Of a stretch of DNA of 30,816 bases, positions 7,871 through 15,629 are shown piece by piece (positions within the stretch are counted from its first letter, which is position 1; each line of letters begins with the position of its first letter). Made by a program: the position numbers and the translations under genes. Under the pieces are notes generated by a model. It did no database searches. It saw nothing but the letters and a program-made list of their open reading frames with translations, and was not told where the DNA came from. The stretch is taken from the NCBI GenBank assembly GCA_021813155.1, contig JAKALK010000002.1, forward strand, positions 1-30,816. Reading direction: 5' to 3'. The DNA is from a bacterium. Lineage in GTDB: Bacteria; Patescibacteriota; Minisyncoccia; UBA6257; 2-01-FULL-56-20.

Positions 7871-9733
7871 TTAGTTGGGTTGGCCCGACGGATGCTCGCT
7901 ATTACCTTCGTCCTGTTTTTGATTATACATTGCTTGCCCTATTTTTTGAATTTCCTGAGAAAGGTTTATGGAGGCACTCTTAATTTCTTCGAGATTATTT
8001 CCGTCTTTTGCTTTCTTTAGGATTTCAACTTTTTCCAGAACAATCTTTTTAACATCCTCTGAGATTTTTTCCTTGGCGTCTTCTACAGCCTTTTCCGCTA
8101 GATAAATTGCGCCCTCGGCCTGATTTTTGGCTTCAATTAGTTCTTTTTTAGCAGCGTCTTCTGAGGCATGCTCAGCGGCTTCCTTTTTTAGCTTTTCGAT
8201 CTCGTCTTTTGAAAGATTAGTCGAAGCTTCAATTTTAACCGATTGCGATTTTCCAGTAGCTTTATCTTTAGCAGAAACACTTAAAATTCCATTTGCATCG
8301 ATATCGAATGAAACTTCTATTTGGGGAATGCCTCGAGGAGACGGCGGGATACCATCGAGCAGAAACCGAGCAAGAGTCTTATTGTCATTTGCCATGGGGC
8401 GCTCGCCTTGAAGAACATGAACTTCGACCGAAGTTTGATTATCAGCAGCAGTTGAAAAGATTTGAGTTTTGGCTGTTGGCACGGTGGTATTTTTAGGAAT
8501 CATAGGAGTAGCAACTCCACCCAGAGTTTCGATGCTTAAAGAAAGCGGAGTTACGTCCAAAAGAAGAATATCCTTTACGTCTCCCTGAAGAATACCGGCT
8601 TGGATAGCGGCACCTATGGCTACTACCTCGTCTGGATTAACGCCTTTATGAGGTTCCTTTCCGAAAAGCTTTTTAACCGCATCGGAAATAGCCGGCATTC
8701 TTGTCTGTCCACCGACTAAAATGACTTCATTAATGTCTGACAACTTAAAGCCGGCACCTTTGGGCGGAGGAGCGGTAACTGTTTCTTCTGTTAGTTTTAT
8801 GGAATGGTCAATGTATTCTTTAACTAATTCTTCAAGCTTAGCCCTAGTGAGCTTCATGGTGAAGTGTTTGGGTCCGGTTGCATCTGAGGTTATGTAGGGT
8901 AAATTAATTTCGGTTTCTACGGCTGCTGAGAGTTCGTGCTTAGCTCGCTCAGCCGCTTCTTTGAGACGTTGAAGGGCTAGGGGATCTTTAGAAATGTCTA
9001 TCCCCTCTTGCTTTTTATATTCCCTAACTAGGAATTCGTTGATTTTTTTATCAAAATCGTCTCCGCCTAAGTGAGTATCTCCACCCGTTGCTTTAACTTC
9101 AACAATATTGTCTCCGACTTCAAGAACCGAAATATCAAAAGTTCCGCCGCCAAAATCATAAACAACAATTCTCTCGTTTTTTTGCTTATCAAGGCCATAC
9201 GCCAGTGCTGCGGCGGTTGGTTCGTTTACTATCCGCGAAACCTTAAGCCCGGCTATTTCACCAGCATTTTTAGTAGCTTGTCTTTGAGAATCGTCAAAAT
9301 ATGCTGGAACAGTAATGACAGCCTCTTCAACCTTTTCGCCAATCTTGGCTTCGGCGTCAGATTTCATTTTTGCCAAGACCATTGCGGAAATTTCCTCTGG
9401 TTTATACCACTTGTCTCCCATTTTAACTTCAACGCCTCCGGCCGAAGACTTTTGAATATCGAACGGCAACCAGGCTTTATCACGTTGAACTTCTGGGTCG
9501 TCGAATTTGCGCCCGATTAAGCGCTTGACTGAGTAGATGGTATTTTTCGGATTTGTGATTGATTGGCGCTTTGCCAAGAGACCAACAAGGCGTTCATTTG
9601 ATTTGCTTAGCGCAACTATGGATGGCGTGGTTCGATTACCTTCGCTATTTTCGAGTACTTCCGGGCCACTCGGCCGCATAACTGCAACGGCAGAATTAGT
9701 TGTCCCAAGATCAATTCCAATTATTTTAGACAT
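7871..9733 (-). CDS. dnaK: Chaperone DnaK (Hsp70)
   Basis: 620 residues, near the usual length. The nucleotide-binding domain shows the phosphate-1 motif (GIDLGTTNSAVAV), VITVPAYFDDSQRQATK, the phosphate-2 motif VYDFGGGTFDISVLE and the adenosine motif ILVGGQTRMPAI. The interdomain linker DILLLDVTPLSL is followed by the substrate-binding beta domain and the helical lid. The C-terminal tail is short and polar and lacks the EEVD-like ending. Role: ATP-driven folding and protection of proteins with GrpE and DnaJ. It starts 27 nt after grpE without a visible ribosome binding site, and its expression is expected to follow the hrcA promoter and CIRCE operator. Confidence 0.99.
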   Translation of the reverse strand: MSKIIGIDLGTTNSAVAVMRPSGPEVLENSEGNRTTPSIVALSKSNERLVGLLAKRQSITNPKNTIYSVKRLIGRKFDDPEVQRDKAWLPFDIQKSSAGGVEVKMGDKWYKPEEISAMVLAKMKSDAEAKIGEKVEEAVITVPAYFDDSQRQATKNAGEIAGLKVSRIVNEPTAAALAYGLDKQKNERIVVYDFGGGTFDISVLEVGDNIVEVKATGGDTHLGGDDFDKKINEFLVREYKKQEGIDISKDPLALQRLKEAAERAKHELSAAVETEINLPYITSDATGPKHFTMKLTRAKLEELVKEYIDHSIKLTEETVTAPPPKGAGFKLSDINEVILVGGQTRMPAISDAVKKLFGKEPHKGVNPDEVVAIGAAIQAGILQGDVKDILLLDVTPLSLSIETLGGVATPMIPKNTTVPTAKTQIFSTAADNQTSVEVHVLQGERPMANDNKTLARFLLDGIPPSPRGIPQIEVSFDIDANGILSVSAKDKATGKSQSVKIEASTNLSKDEIEKLKKEAAEHASEDAAKKELIEAKNQAEGAIYLAEKAVEDAKEKISEDVKKIVLEKVEILKKAKDGNNLEEIKSASINLSQEIQKIGQAMYNQKQDEGNSEHPSGQPN

Positions 9734-9760
9734 TTGTTTTTTTAAGTATAAATTTTTTAT

Positions 9761-10252
9761 TTAACCTTTAGAGATTTTAACACGGGTTGGACGTATGACT
9801 TTTCCGTTTAAGGTGTAACCGTTTTCAATAATATCAACTATACTCCCTGGGGGTTTTTCGGATTCAATTTCACTTAGAACTTCTGTAGTTTTTGGATTAA
9901 AAGCATCCCCAATTTTTACATCTATTTTTTCTAGGCCGCGTTTTTTAAGAATGTCCGCAATTTGAGCCCGAATCATGTAGATTCCTTTTTCTACTGGTCC
10001 AGATTTTTCTAGAGTTGCAAGCCCAAGATCAAAATTATCCATAACAGTGATTAATTCTGACACAAGGTCTTCTATGGCATATTGACTAATAGTTTTAAGT
10101 CGTTCAAGCTCTTCTTTTTTGTAATTTACGAAATCAGCTTTGGCACGTTGCCAGCCGGATAGGTACTCGTTTTTTTCTTTTTGAGCTTGGGCTAGTTGTT
10201 GCTTAATATCTTCTAAATCCTCGGTTGGATTTTTATTTTCTGTTTCGCTCAT
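9761..10252 (-). CDS. grpE: Nucleotide exchange factor GrpE
   Basis: 163 residues. A long N-terminal coiled coil (about residues 8-50, e.g. EDLEDIKQQLAQAQKEKNEY) is followed by the conserved WQRAKADFVNYKKE and the C-terminal beta domain, ending in the GYTLNGKVIRPTRVKIS signature. GrpE releases ADP from DnaK. The start overlaps the hrcA stop (ATGA), indicating translational coupling. Confidence 0.97.
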   Translation of the reverse strand: MSETENKNPTEDLEDIKQQLAQAQKEKNEYLSGWQRAKADFVNYKKEELERLKTISQYAIEDLVSELITVMDNFDLGLATLEKSGPVEKGIYMIRAQIADILKKRGLEKIDVKIGDAFNPKTTEVLSEIESEKPPGSIVDIIENGYTLNGKVIRPTRVKISKG

Positions 10253-10929
10253 TTATTTTCTTTAATACCTCGAAGGGTTTTAACGACTTTTTTATAATTC
10301 ATACGCTTTGGTCCGATCGCAAGAAGAATAATGTCTTCTCCATCAACTTCGCATTTTCCGGCAATAACTGCTAGTTCTTCACTTTCAGTGACAGGACTTT
10401 TTTTCCCGATAAAAATGCGGATTGCATCGGTTTCAAAAAATTTATCATCTAAATTTTCTATCCGGTGATCAAGTTCTTCAAAATCGCGAACGATAGTCCT
10501 GATTTCATTGCGATTATCCCAATTAAGACTATCAAGAAGAACTTCAAGGCCGGTTTTGTAGATATGATTATCTTCGGTCTCAAGCGCACTCAAAATATTC
10601 AGTCGATTCGAGAAAAGTTCTATAAGGTCGGACCAATTCGAACAACTCAAACACTTTCTGAATTCGCTGTTTAGCGAACTATCTGTCTCTTCGATTAGAA
10701 TTTGATTTGCAAAAAGTTCGAAAGCTTTGTCGCTAGGAATCCGTCCAGCTGAATGGTAGGGCTGCTCCAAATAGCCAAGCTCAGTAAGGTTTTCAAGTTC
10801 GTGGCGGATCATTGCGGGCTTGATTCCGAAATCGAAGTTTTCATAGAGCAAACTGGACGAGACTGGACTCCCTGTTTTTATAAATGAGTCGATAACTGCA
10901 TTTAGTATATCTTCCCCGCGTTTTTCCAT
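10249..10929 (-). CDS. hrcA: Heat-inducible transcription repressor HrcA, short form
   Basis: 226 residues from the chosen start. The N-terminal winged helix is clear (ILNAVIDSFIKTGSPVSS, IRHELENLTELGYLEQPYHSAGRIPSDKA), and the C-terminal signature IGPKRMNYKKVVKTLRG is present. HrcA represses chaperone genes by binding CIRCE. Typical HrcA is about 340 residues, so the middle (GAF-like and dimerisation regions) is much reduced. Start choice: an ATG 9 nt upstream (10938) lies inside the apparent -10 box, whereas the ATG at 10929 begins 7 nt after it, so Met4 of the longest reading frame is preferred and the mRNA would be leaderless. It heads hrcA-grpE-dnaK-(membrane protein)-dnaJ and probably autoregulates. 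Confidence 0.9.
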   Translation of the reverse strand: MEKRGEDILNAVIDSFIKTGSPVSSSLLYENFDFGIKPAMIRHELENLTELGYLEQPYHSAGRIPSDKAFELFANQILIEETDSSLNSEFRKCLSCSNWSDLIELFSNRLNILSALETEDNHIYKTGLEVLLDSLNWDNRNEIRTIVRDFEELDHRIENLDDKFFETDAIRIFIGKKSPVTESEELAVIAGKCEVDGEDIILLAIGPKRMNYKKVVKTLRGIKENK

Positions 10930-10936
10930 ATTTTCC

Positions 10937-10966
10937 ATATTACTAGGTGATTAGCAATCATGTCAA
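10937..10966 (-). promoter_or_regulatory. hrcA operon promoter
   Basis: On the minus strand: TTGACA (10961-10966), 18-nt spacer, TAATAT (10937-10942). The predicted start site falls at or beside the ATG at 10929. The -35 box lies inside the CIRCE spacer, so HrcA binding would block RNA polymerase. Confidence 0.8.
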
Positions 10967-10977
10967 TAGCTTGCTAA
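10951..10977. promoter_or_regulatory. CIRCE-like operator for HrcA
   Basis: A 27-bp inverted repeat, TTAGCAATC-N9-GCTTGCTAA, compared with the CIRCE consensus TTAGCACTC-N9-GAGTGCTAA. Length and the 9-nt spacing are exact, with three mismatches in 18 arm positions. The outer 7 bp of the arms (TTAGCAA/TTGCTAA) are perfectly complementary. It sits directly upstream of hrcA and over its promoter. Confidence 0.88.
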
Positions 10978-10984
10978 TTACGAT

Positions 10985-11014
10985 AATGGGGGCAACTCCA
11001 GAGTTGCCCCCATT
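10985..11014 (-). terminator. Strong hairpin downstream of the zinc-ribbon gene
   Basis: A perfect 14-bp stem (AATGGGGGCAACTC with its complement) with a 2-nt loop, 18 nt after the stop codon of the 51-residue gene. There is no long U-tract, so it may be a terminator of reduced efficiency or a 3'-end stabiliser. It also insulates the hrcA promoter just beyond it. Confidence 0.65.
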
Positions 11015-11032
11015 GGGTGGGCTTTAAGGCCG

Positions 11033-11188
11033 TTAATCCTCGCCAAGCTCAAGAGTCGACTCTTCGATGGGGCGAGACATTCCGCATTTAGAACACTTTC
11101 GTTCTTTATCGGAATGCAAAGCGCCACAATTACATCGCCAGCCGCTCTCCTCTATCCCTGGCGTTATGGGTTCGTCGTCTTGGAGCAT
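11033..11188 (-). CDS. Zinc-ribbon microprotein, 51 aa
   Basis: An ATG-to-TAA frame of 52 codons. The protein has a single small zinc-binding module, GWRCNCG...KCSKCG, with Cys19, Cys21, Cys32 and Cys35, between acidic N- and C-terminal tails (QDDEP, EESTLELGED). The Trp before the first Cys recalls RanBP2-type zinc fingers, but the loop differs. Support for a real gene: a strong ribosome binding site (AAGGAGG, 6 nt before ATG), a near-consensus promoter (TTGACT-N17-TATATT) and a perfect hairpin downstream. Function unknown; a small nucleic-acid- or protein-binding adaptor is possible. Confidence 0.8.
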   Translation of the reverse strand: MLQDDEPITPGIEESGWRCNCGALHSDKERKCSKCGMSRPIEESTLELGED

Positions 11189-11217
11189 GTAGGCCCTCCT
11201 TCCAGTTTCCTTGCTAA

Positions 11218-11246
11218 AATATAGTTTTATAAATTGATAGAGTCAA
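11218..11246 (-). promoter_or_regulatory. Promoter of the zinc-ribbon gene
   Basis: TTGACT (11241-11246), 17-nt spacer, TATATT (11218-11223) on the minus strand. It gives a short leader containing the AAGGAGG ribosome binding site. It overlaps the divergent corA promoter. Confidence 0.75.
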
Positions 11247-11262
11247 TGAAGACTGCTAGAAT
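11234..11262 (+). promoter_or_regulatory. corA promoter, leaderless geometry
   Basis: TTGATA (11234-11239), 17-nt spacer, TAGAAT (11257-11262) preceded by TGC. The ATG at 11269 starts 7 nt after the last base of the -10 box, the expected +1 position. Confidence 0.72.
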
Positions 11263-11268
11263 GATTAT

Positions 11269-12174
11269 ATGAATACATTAGTTGGGAAAGTTCAATGGAC
11301 TCATATTCAGAACCCCAAAGACGAAGATCTAGATTGGCTAAAGAAACGGTTTCATTTACATCACCTTATATTGGATGAACTAAAAAGCCCGTCGATTAGA
11401 GCAAAAGTAGACTTTTCAAAAAATTACCTTTATTTGATTTACTATTTCCCAATTTATGATCCGATTGAGAGGGTTTCGAAACGAAGTGAAATTGATTTTA
11501 TAATCACAAAAAATGAAGTGATAACCGTCGCCTATGACAAGTTCGAAGTTCTTGATGAATTACGTAAATACTTAAATGTAAAGACTCACATCTTCGATGA
11601 TACCTTGAAATTGACACACAGGATTTTAGAAACTTTGTTGAGTTTTCAGCGTCGACAATTGACGCATATCGGCGAGAAAATTGATGAGGTTAGTTTAGAA
11701 TTATTCAAACAAAGAGAGCGTCAGCGCGAACAGGACCTACTTCAAAAAATTTCTTACCTTAAGCGAGATATTTCTCAATATAGAATTATTATTAAACCAC
11801 AGCGGCATATTCTCGAGTCGCTTTTTCAGGGCGGTTGCAGTTTTTTGGGCCCGCAGTGTCAGATCTACTTAAATGACTTGATTGGTGAGCACATGAAAAT
11901 TGTCGACCAACTGGAAGATTACCGCCAGGCGACAGAAGATTTTGAAACTACAAATAACCAGCTTATTAGCTTAAAAAATGCCCAACTGGTTAGAACTTTT
12001 ACTGTTTTGGCTTTTCTCACTTTTCCGATGATGCTCTTTGCTGCTCTTTTTAGTATGAACACAATTGATACGCCTATTGTTCAAGCCGAACATGGTTTTT
12101 GGATCATTTTTGGAATTATGCTTTTTTCGATGGCCGGAATGTTTGTGTATTTTCGTAAGCGGGATTGGCTATAA
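11269..12174 (+). CDS. corA: CorA-family divalent cation transporter with altered signature
   Basis: 301 residues. The N-terminal domain is cytosolic alpha/beta, followed by a long helical stalk (about 115-240) and two C-terminal membrane helices (about 241-261 and 275-294), ending in a basic tail (FRKRDWL). This is the CorA/Mrs2/Alr1 plan: a pentameric Mg2+ or Co2+ channel. The usual YGMN signature at the end of the first membrane helix reads FSMN (261-264). Met and Asn remain but Gly is replaced by Ser, which could alter the selectivity loop. The gene starts a plus-strand run followed by cysS. The ATG lies exactly at the predicted transcription start. Confidence 0.88.
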   Translation: MNTLVGKVQWTHIQNPKDEDLDWLKKRFHLHHLILDELKSPSIRAKVDFSKNYLYLIYYFPIYDPIERVSKRSEIDFIITKNEVITVAYDKFEVLDELRKYLNVKTHIFDDTLKLTHRILETLLSFQRRQLTHIGEKIDEVSLELFKQRERQREQDLLQKISYLKRDISQYRIIIKPQRHILESLFQGGCSFLGPQCQIYLNDLIGEHMKIVDQLEDYRQATEDFETTNNQLISLKNAQLVRTFTVLAFLTFPMMLFAALFSMNTIDTPIVQAEHGFWIIFGIMLFSMAGMFVYFRKRDWL

Positions 12175-12198
12175 CGGTCCGTTTTTTCGATCAACAGC

Positions 12199-13599
12199 AT
12201 GAAGATCTATCTTTATAATACACTGACAGGGAAGAAAGAACTTCTCCTAAATCCCAAGGGAAAATCTTTGCGGTTTTTTGTTTGTGGTCCAACTGTTTAC
12301 GACTATCCTCATATTGGCAACTCAAGAACTTACGTTGTTTTTGATGCTTTTGTTAAATACCTTCGAACTATAGGCTATTCAGTTTTTTATCTACAGAACA
12401 TAACAGATATTGACGATAAAATTATTAATCGAGCTAACACAGAAAGAACTAGTTGGATAAAGATATCCAAAACGTTTCTCGATATTTATCGTCGCAACAT
12501 GAAGGATTTAGGAGTCGACGCAGTGGATTCTTACGCGAAGGCAACCGATCATATACCCCAAATCCTCAATCAGGTGCGAACATTAATAGAGAACCAACAC
12601 GCTTACGAAATACCGAATGAAGGGATTTATTTTGACATCACAACTTTCCCAAATTACGGTAAGCTTTCCCGGCGAACAGCTCTCCAGGCCGAAGATGCAG
12701 TGAGCCGGATTGACGATGGAGTCAATAAGCGAAATAAGGGCGACTTTGCGCTTTGGAAATTTTCCAAAGCGAATGAGCCAAGCTGGCAGTCGCCATGGGG
12801 CCTTGGACGGCCAGGATGGCACATTGAAGATACCGCGATTACCGATAAATATTTTGGTCCCCAATACGATCTCCACGGCGGCGCCACAGATCTTAAGTTC
12901 CCCCACCATGAAGCTGAAATTGCTCAACAGGAATCAATTTCTGGAAAGGAACCATTTGTAAAAATCTGGATGCACACAGGCTTTCTGACCTTAAATGGCC
13001 AGAAGATGTCAAAAAGTGCAGGTAATTACATGACAGTTGACCAATTTCTTAAAAGTTTTTCGGCTCAAGTTTTTAGGTTAATGGTCTTAAGTAATCACTA
13101 TCGATCGCCACTCGATTACAGCCAGAGATTGGGTCAGGAAAACAAGGCTCGGTGGCTTTTGATTACGGAGTTTTTAGCTAAACTAGATTTGATTTCCAAA
13201 AAGTCAGCTATTCGTCGATCGGTATCACTAGAAAAATACCTCAAGTCCTTTGACGCTGAATTTACTTTGAGCTTAGCTGATGATTTTAACACTCCAAAAG
13301 CCTTCGGAATACTTTTTAAATTTATCAGTGATGCAAATCCAAAAATTTGGGACTTGTCCAAAACGGCTGCCTATAAGACCGCAAACGAGATTAAGAAAAA
13401 CTTAAAAAGTCTAGGTTTTAAGGTAATATTTCCTGAAATTCCTAAGAAAATCCAGAAATTATCTTCCGAACGGGAGAAATTCCGAAGAAATCAACAATTT
13501 ATGCAGTCGGACAGTTTGAGAAAAAAGATAAATGACTTAGGATTTGGCGTAGAGGACACGCCTTTAGGTTCTTTTGTTTGGCCCCTCGGAGCGCATTAA
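12199..13599 (+). CDS. cysS: Cysteinyl-tRNA synthetase
   Basis: 466 residues, standard length. Class I signatures are present: the HIGH-type motif in CGPTVYDYPHIGN (Cys29; HIGN 38-41) and KMSKS (269-273). The enzyme charges tRNA-Cys in the cytoplasm. The catalytic Zn site of the E. coli enzyme uses Cys28, Cys209, His234 and Glu238. Here Cys29, His236 and Glu240 are retained, but the position of Cys209 is Asp211 (GWHIEDTA instead of GWHIECSA). The protein otherwise looks intact. It starts 24 nt after corA without a ribosome binding site and abuts dnaB. Confidence 0.97.
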   Translation: MKIYLYNTLTGKKELLLNPKGKSLRFFVCGPTVYDYPHIGNSRTYVVFDAFVKYLRTIGYSVFYLQNITDIDDKIINRANTERTSWIKISKTFLDIYRRNMKDLGVDAVDSYAKATDHIPQILNQVRTLIENQHAYEIPNEGIYFDITTFPNYGKLSRRTALQAEDAVSRIDDGVNKRNKGDFALWKFSKANEPSWQSPWGLGRPGWHIEDTAITDKYFGPQYDLHGGATDLKFPHHEAEIAQQESISGKEPFVKIWMHTGFLTLNGQKMSKSAGNYMTVDQFLKSFSAQVFRLMVLSNHYRSPLDYSQRLGQENKARWLLITEFLAKLDLISKKSAIRRSVSLEKYLKSFDAEFTLSLADDFNTPKAFGILFKFISDANPKIWDLSKTAAYKTANEIKKNLKSLGFKVIFPEIPKKIQKLSSEREKFRRNQQFMQSDSLRKKINDLGFGVEDTPLGSFVWPLGAH

Positions 13600-13600
13600 A

Positions 13601-14977
13601 ATGACTAAAAAATCGGGATTAAAAATTCCTCCCAGTAATCTAGAAGCTGAGCAGTCTGTTTTAGGCGCTATTTTGATTGATAAGGATGCAATAGTAAAAG
13701 TCGCTGATTTATTGCTGCCGGATGATTTTTACCAGCCTACTCATGGAAAGATTTTTGAGGTGATGCTCGAGATATTTAGCCGGCATCATCCAATAGACGT
13801 TTTAAGTGTCTCAAGCCGACTTAAGGAAAAAGGAATTCTAAAAGAGGTTGGCGGATCAGGCTATCTAGCTGAATTGACAAACCAGGTGCCAACCTCTGCT
13901 CATATTTTAAACTATGCCCAGATTGTTAAAGAGAAGAAAATTTTGCGAGACTTAATTAAAGCTTCGGCTGATATTACCGAAGATATTTTCTCTAAAACAG
14001 AAAATTTAGAAGATCTTCTCGACTCTGTTGAACAAAAGATATTAGCTATTTCGCAGAAATCCGTTCCGCAGAACCTGGTTCATATTAAGGAGGAATTAAA
14101 GGGAGCTTACGAACGGATCGAGAAGCTACATCGGGGAGAAGGAATTCTCAGAGGAGTGCCAACAGGTTTTACTGGTCTTGATAATCTGCTTTCCGGTTTG
14201 CAGAAATCGGATCTAGTTGTTCTTGGCGCAAGACCTTCACTAGGAAAGACCTCGCTCGCACTGGATATTGCTAGGTACGCGGCATTAAAGGAACAGATAC
14301 CGGTGGGAGTTTTTTCGCTAGAAATGTCTCGGGAGCAGGTTATCGATCGATTAATTTCAGCCGAATCCCAGGTTCCTTTATGGAGGCTTAGAACAGGAAG
14401 AATTTCCGATGACGCTGAATTTGAGATGATCCAATATGCTTTGGATCGACTTTCGGGTGCACCGATTTTTGTCGACGATACGCCTTCGCCAAACGTAATG
14501 CAGATTCGATCTATGGCAAGACGGCTTCAGATTGAACACGGTTTGGGGCTTTTAATTGTTGACTATCTGCAGTTGATTATGCCTCGAACAAACACCGACA
14601 ACATGGTTCACCAGGTGACTGAAATTTCGAGAGGCTTAAAAGCTTTAGCAAGGGAGCTTAAGGTGCCAGTTCTTGCGCTTTCTCAACTCTCAAGGGCAGT
14701 TGATCAAAGAGATCACAAGCAGCCTCGCCTGTCAGATCTTAGAGAATCTGGAAGTATAGAACAGGACAGCGATGTGGTTTTGTTTATTTACCGAAAGGAT
14801 CGAGATCGTCCAGATATTAACTTACCCCTAGAAGAGCAAAATGTCGCTCAAATTATTGTGGCTAAACACCGAAACGGACCCTTGGGCAGCGTTGAATTAA
14901 AATTCGATCCCGAGAGAGTTACGTTTAAAAACGTGGAAACTAGATACCAAGAAGCGATGGTGGGCACAGGGATATGA
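13601..14977 (+). CDS. dnaB: Replicative DNA helicase DnaB
   Basis: 458 residues from the chosen start. The N-terminal domain opens with IPPSNLEAEQSVLGA, typical of DnaB, followed by the RecA-like ATPase: Walker A GARPSLGKT (about 209-217), SLEMSREQ, and Walker B LLIVDYLQL (about 317-325), then LSQLSRAVD and the arginine-finger region. DnaB unwinds DNA at the replication fork as a hexamer. The start at 13601, one nt after the cysS stop, is preferred. A start at 13574 in the same frame would add nine residues and overlap cysS by 26 nt. No ribosome binding site favours either. It overlaps recR by ATGA. Confidence 0.97.
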   Translation: MTKKSGLKIPPSNLEAEQSVLGAILIDKDAIVKVADLLLPDDFYQPTHGKIFEVMLEIFSRHHPIDVLSVSSRLKEKGILKEVGGSGYLAELTNQVPTSAHILNYAQIVKEKKILRDLIKASADITEDIFSKTENLEDLLDSVEQKILAISQKSVPQNLVHIKEELKGAYERIEKLHRGEGILRGVPTGFTGLDNLLSGLQKSDLVVLGARPSLGKTSLALDIARYAALKEQIPVGVFSLEMSREQVIDRLISAESQVPLWRLRTGRISDDAEFEMIQYALDRLSGAPIFVDDTPSPNVMQIRSMARRLQIEHGLGLLIVDYLQLIMPRTNTDNMVHQVTEISRGLKALARELKVPVLALSQLSRAVDQRDHKQPRLSDLRESGSIEQDSDVVLFIYRKDRDRPDINLPLEEQNVAQIIVAKHRNGPLGSVELKFDPERVTFKNVETRYQEAMVGTGI

Positions 14978-15576
14978 ACTTACCTGACTCAATAAAGAAA
15001 TTGGTGGAGAAATTATCTGAGTTGCCGTCGATTGGACCACGACAGGCTACCAGATTAGTATTTTATTTAATTAGCCGAGGACAGGACGAAATTAGAAGCT
15101 TGGCTAACGGCATAAAATTGCTTGAAGAGGTTAAACTTTGCTCGCACTGCTTTTTCATCCATCAGAACGCAGGTAACGTTTGTAGCATATGTGATGATAA
15201 AAATCGGAATCAAAAACTAATAGCAATTATAGAAAAAGAAACTGATTTGATTTCAATTGAAAACACTAGAAAATTCAATGGCCGTTATTTTGTTTTGGGA
15301 TTAATTCCTAAAACGGGAATTTTAGAGGGTTGGCAAAAACTGAGGCTGCAAAATCTAAAATCTTTTATTCAAAAAAATTTAGAAGAGCAGGCGGACGAGA
15401 TTATTTTGGCTTTTAACCCAACTTCGAACGGAGATTTTAACGCCTCCCTTTTAATTAAAGAGCTGTCCCCTATTACCAAAAAAATTACACGTCTGGGCCG
15501 AGGATTGCCAACAGGAGGGGAAATTGAATTTGCGGACGACGAAACCTTAGGAGAAGCGCTTGTAAAGAGGAGTTAA
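14974..15576 (+). CDS. recR: Recombination protein RecR
   Basis: 200 residues, the usual size. It has a helix-hairpin-helix region (LSELPSIGPRQATRLVFYL), a four-Cys zinc finger (Cys56, Cys59, Cys70, Cys73) and a Toprim domain (IAIIEKETDLISIENT, then FVLGLIPKTGILEG). RecR acts with RecF and RecO in gap repair and RecA loading. The start overlaps dnaB (ATGA), so the two are coupled. The Toprim loop is somewhat divergent from the usual HVLGG motif. Confidence 0.95.
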   Translation: MNLPDSIKKLVEKLSELPSIGPRQATRLVFYLISRGQDEIRSLANGIKLLEEVKLCSHCFFIHQNAGNVCSICDDKNRNQKLIAIIEKETDLISIENTRKFNGRYFVLGLIPKTGILEGWQKLRLQNLKSFIQKNLEEQADEIILAFNPTSNGDFNASLLIKELSPITKKITRLGRGLPTGGEIEFADDETLGEALVKRS

Positions 15577-15605
15577 TTGAGTTAATTTTTAGTTAGGCAG
15601 ATAAC
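15577..15605 (+). promoter_or_regulatory. Possible promoter of the 54-residue membrane protein gene
   Basis: TTGAGT (15577-15582), 17-nt spacer, GATAAC (15600-15605), beginning directly after the recR stop. The -10 match is imperfect. Confidence 0.4.
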
Positions 15606-15629
15606 TTATTGACGGAGGGGAGGTTCCAG

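Noticed and set aside
9071..9520. 149-codon open frame on the plus strand inside dnaK
   Set aside because: It is antisense to the highly conserved ATPase domain of dnaK and has no ribosome binding site, promoter or recognisable protein features.
10930..10938. ATG at 10938 as the hrcA start
   Set aside because: Its first two bases are part of the -10 box TAATAT, so an mRNA from this promoter would not contain it. The ATG at 10929 is preferred.
10985..11014. The perfect hairpin considered as a second CIRCE or HrcA operator
   Set aside because: Arms and spacing do not match CIRCE (2-nt loop, GGGGGCAAC core). Its place just after the zinc-ribbon stop codon fits a 3' hairpin better.
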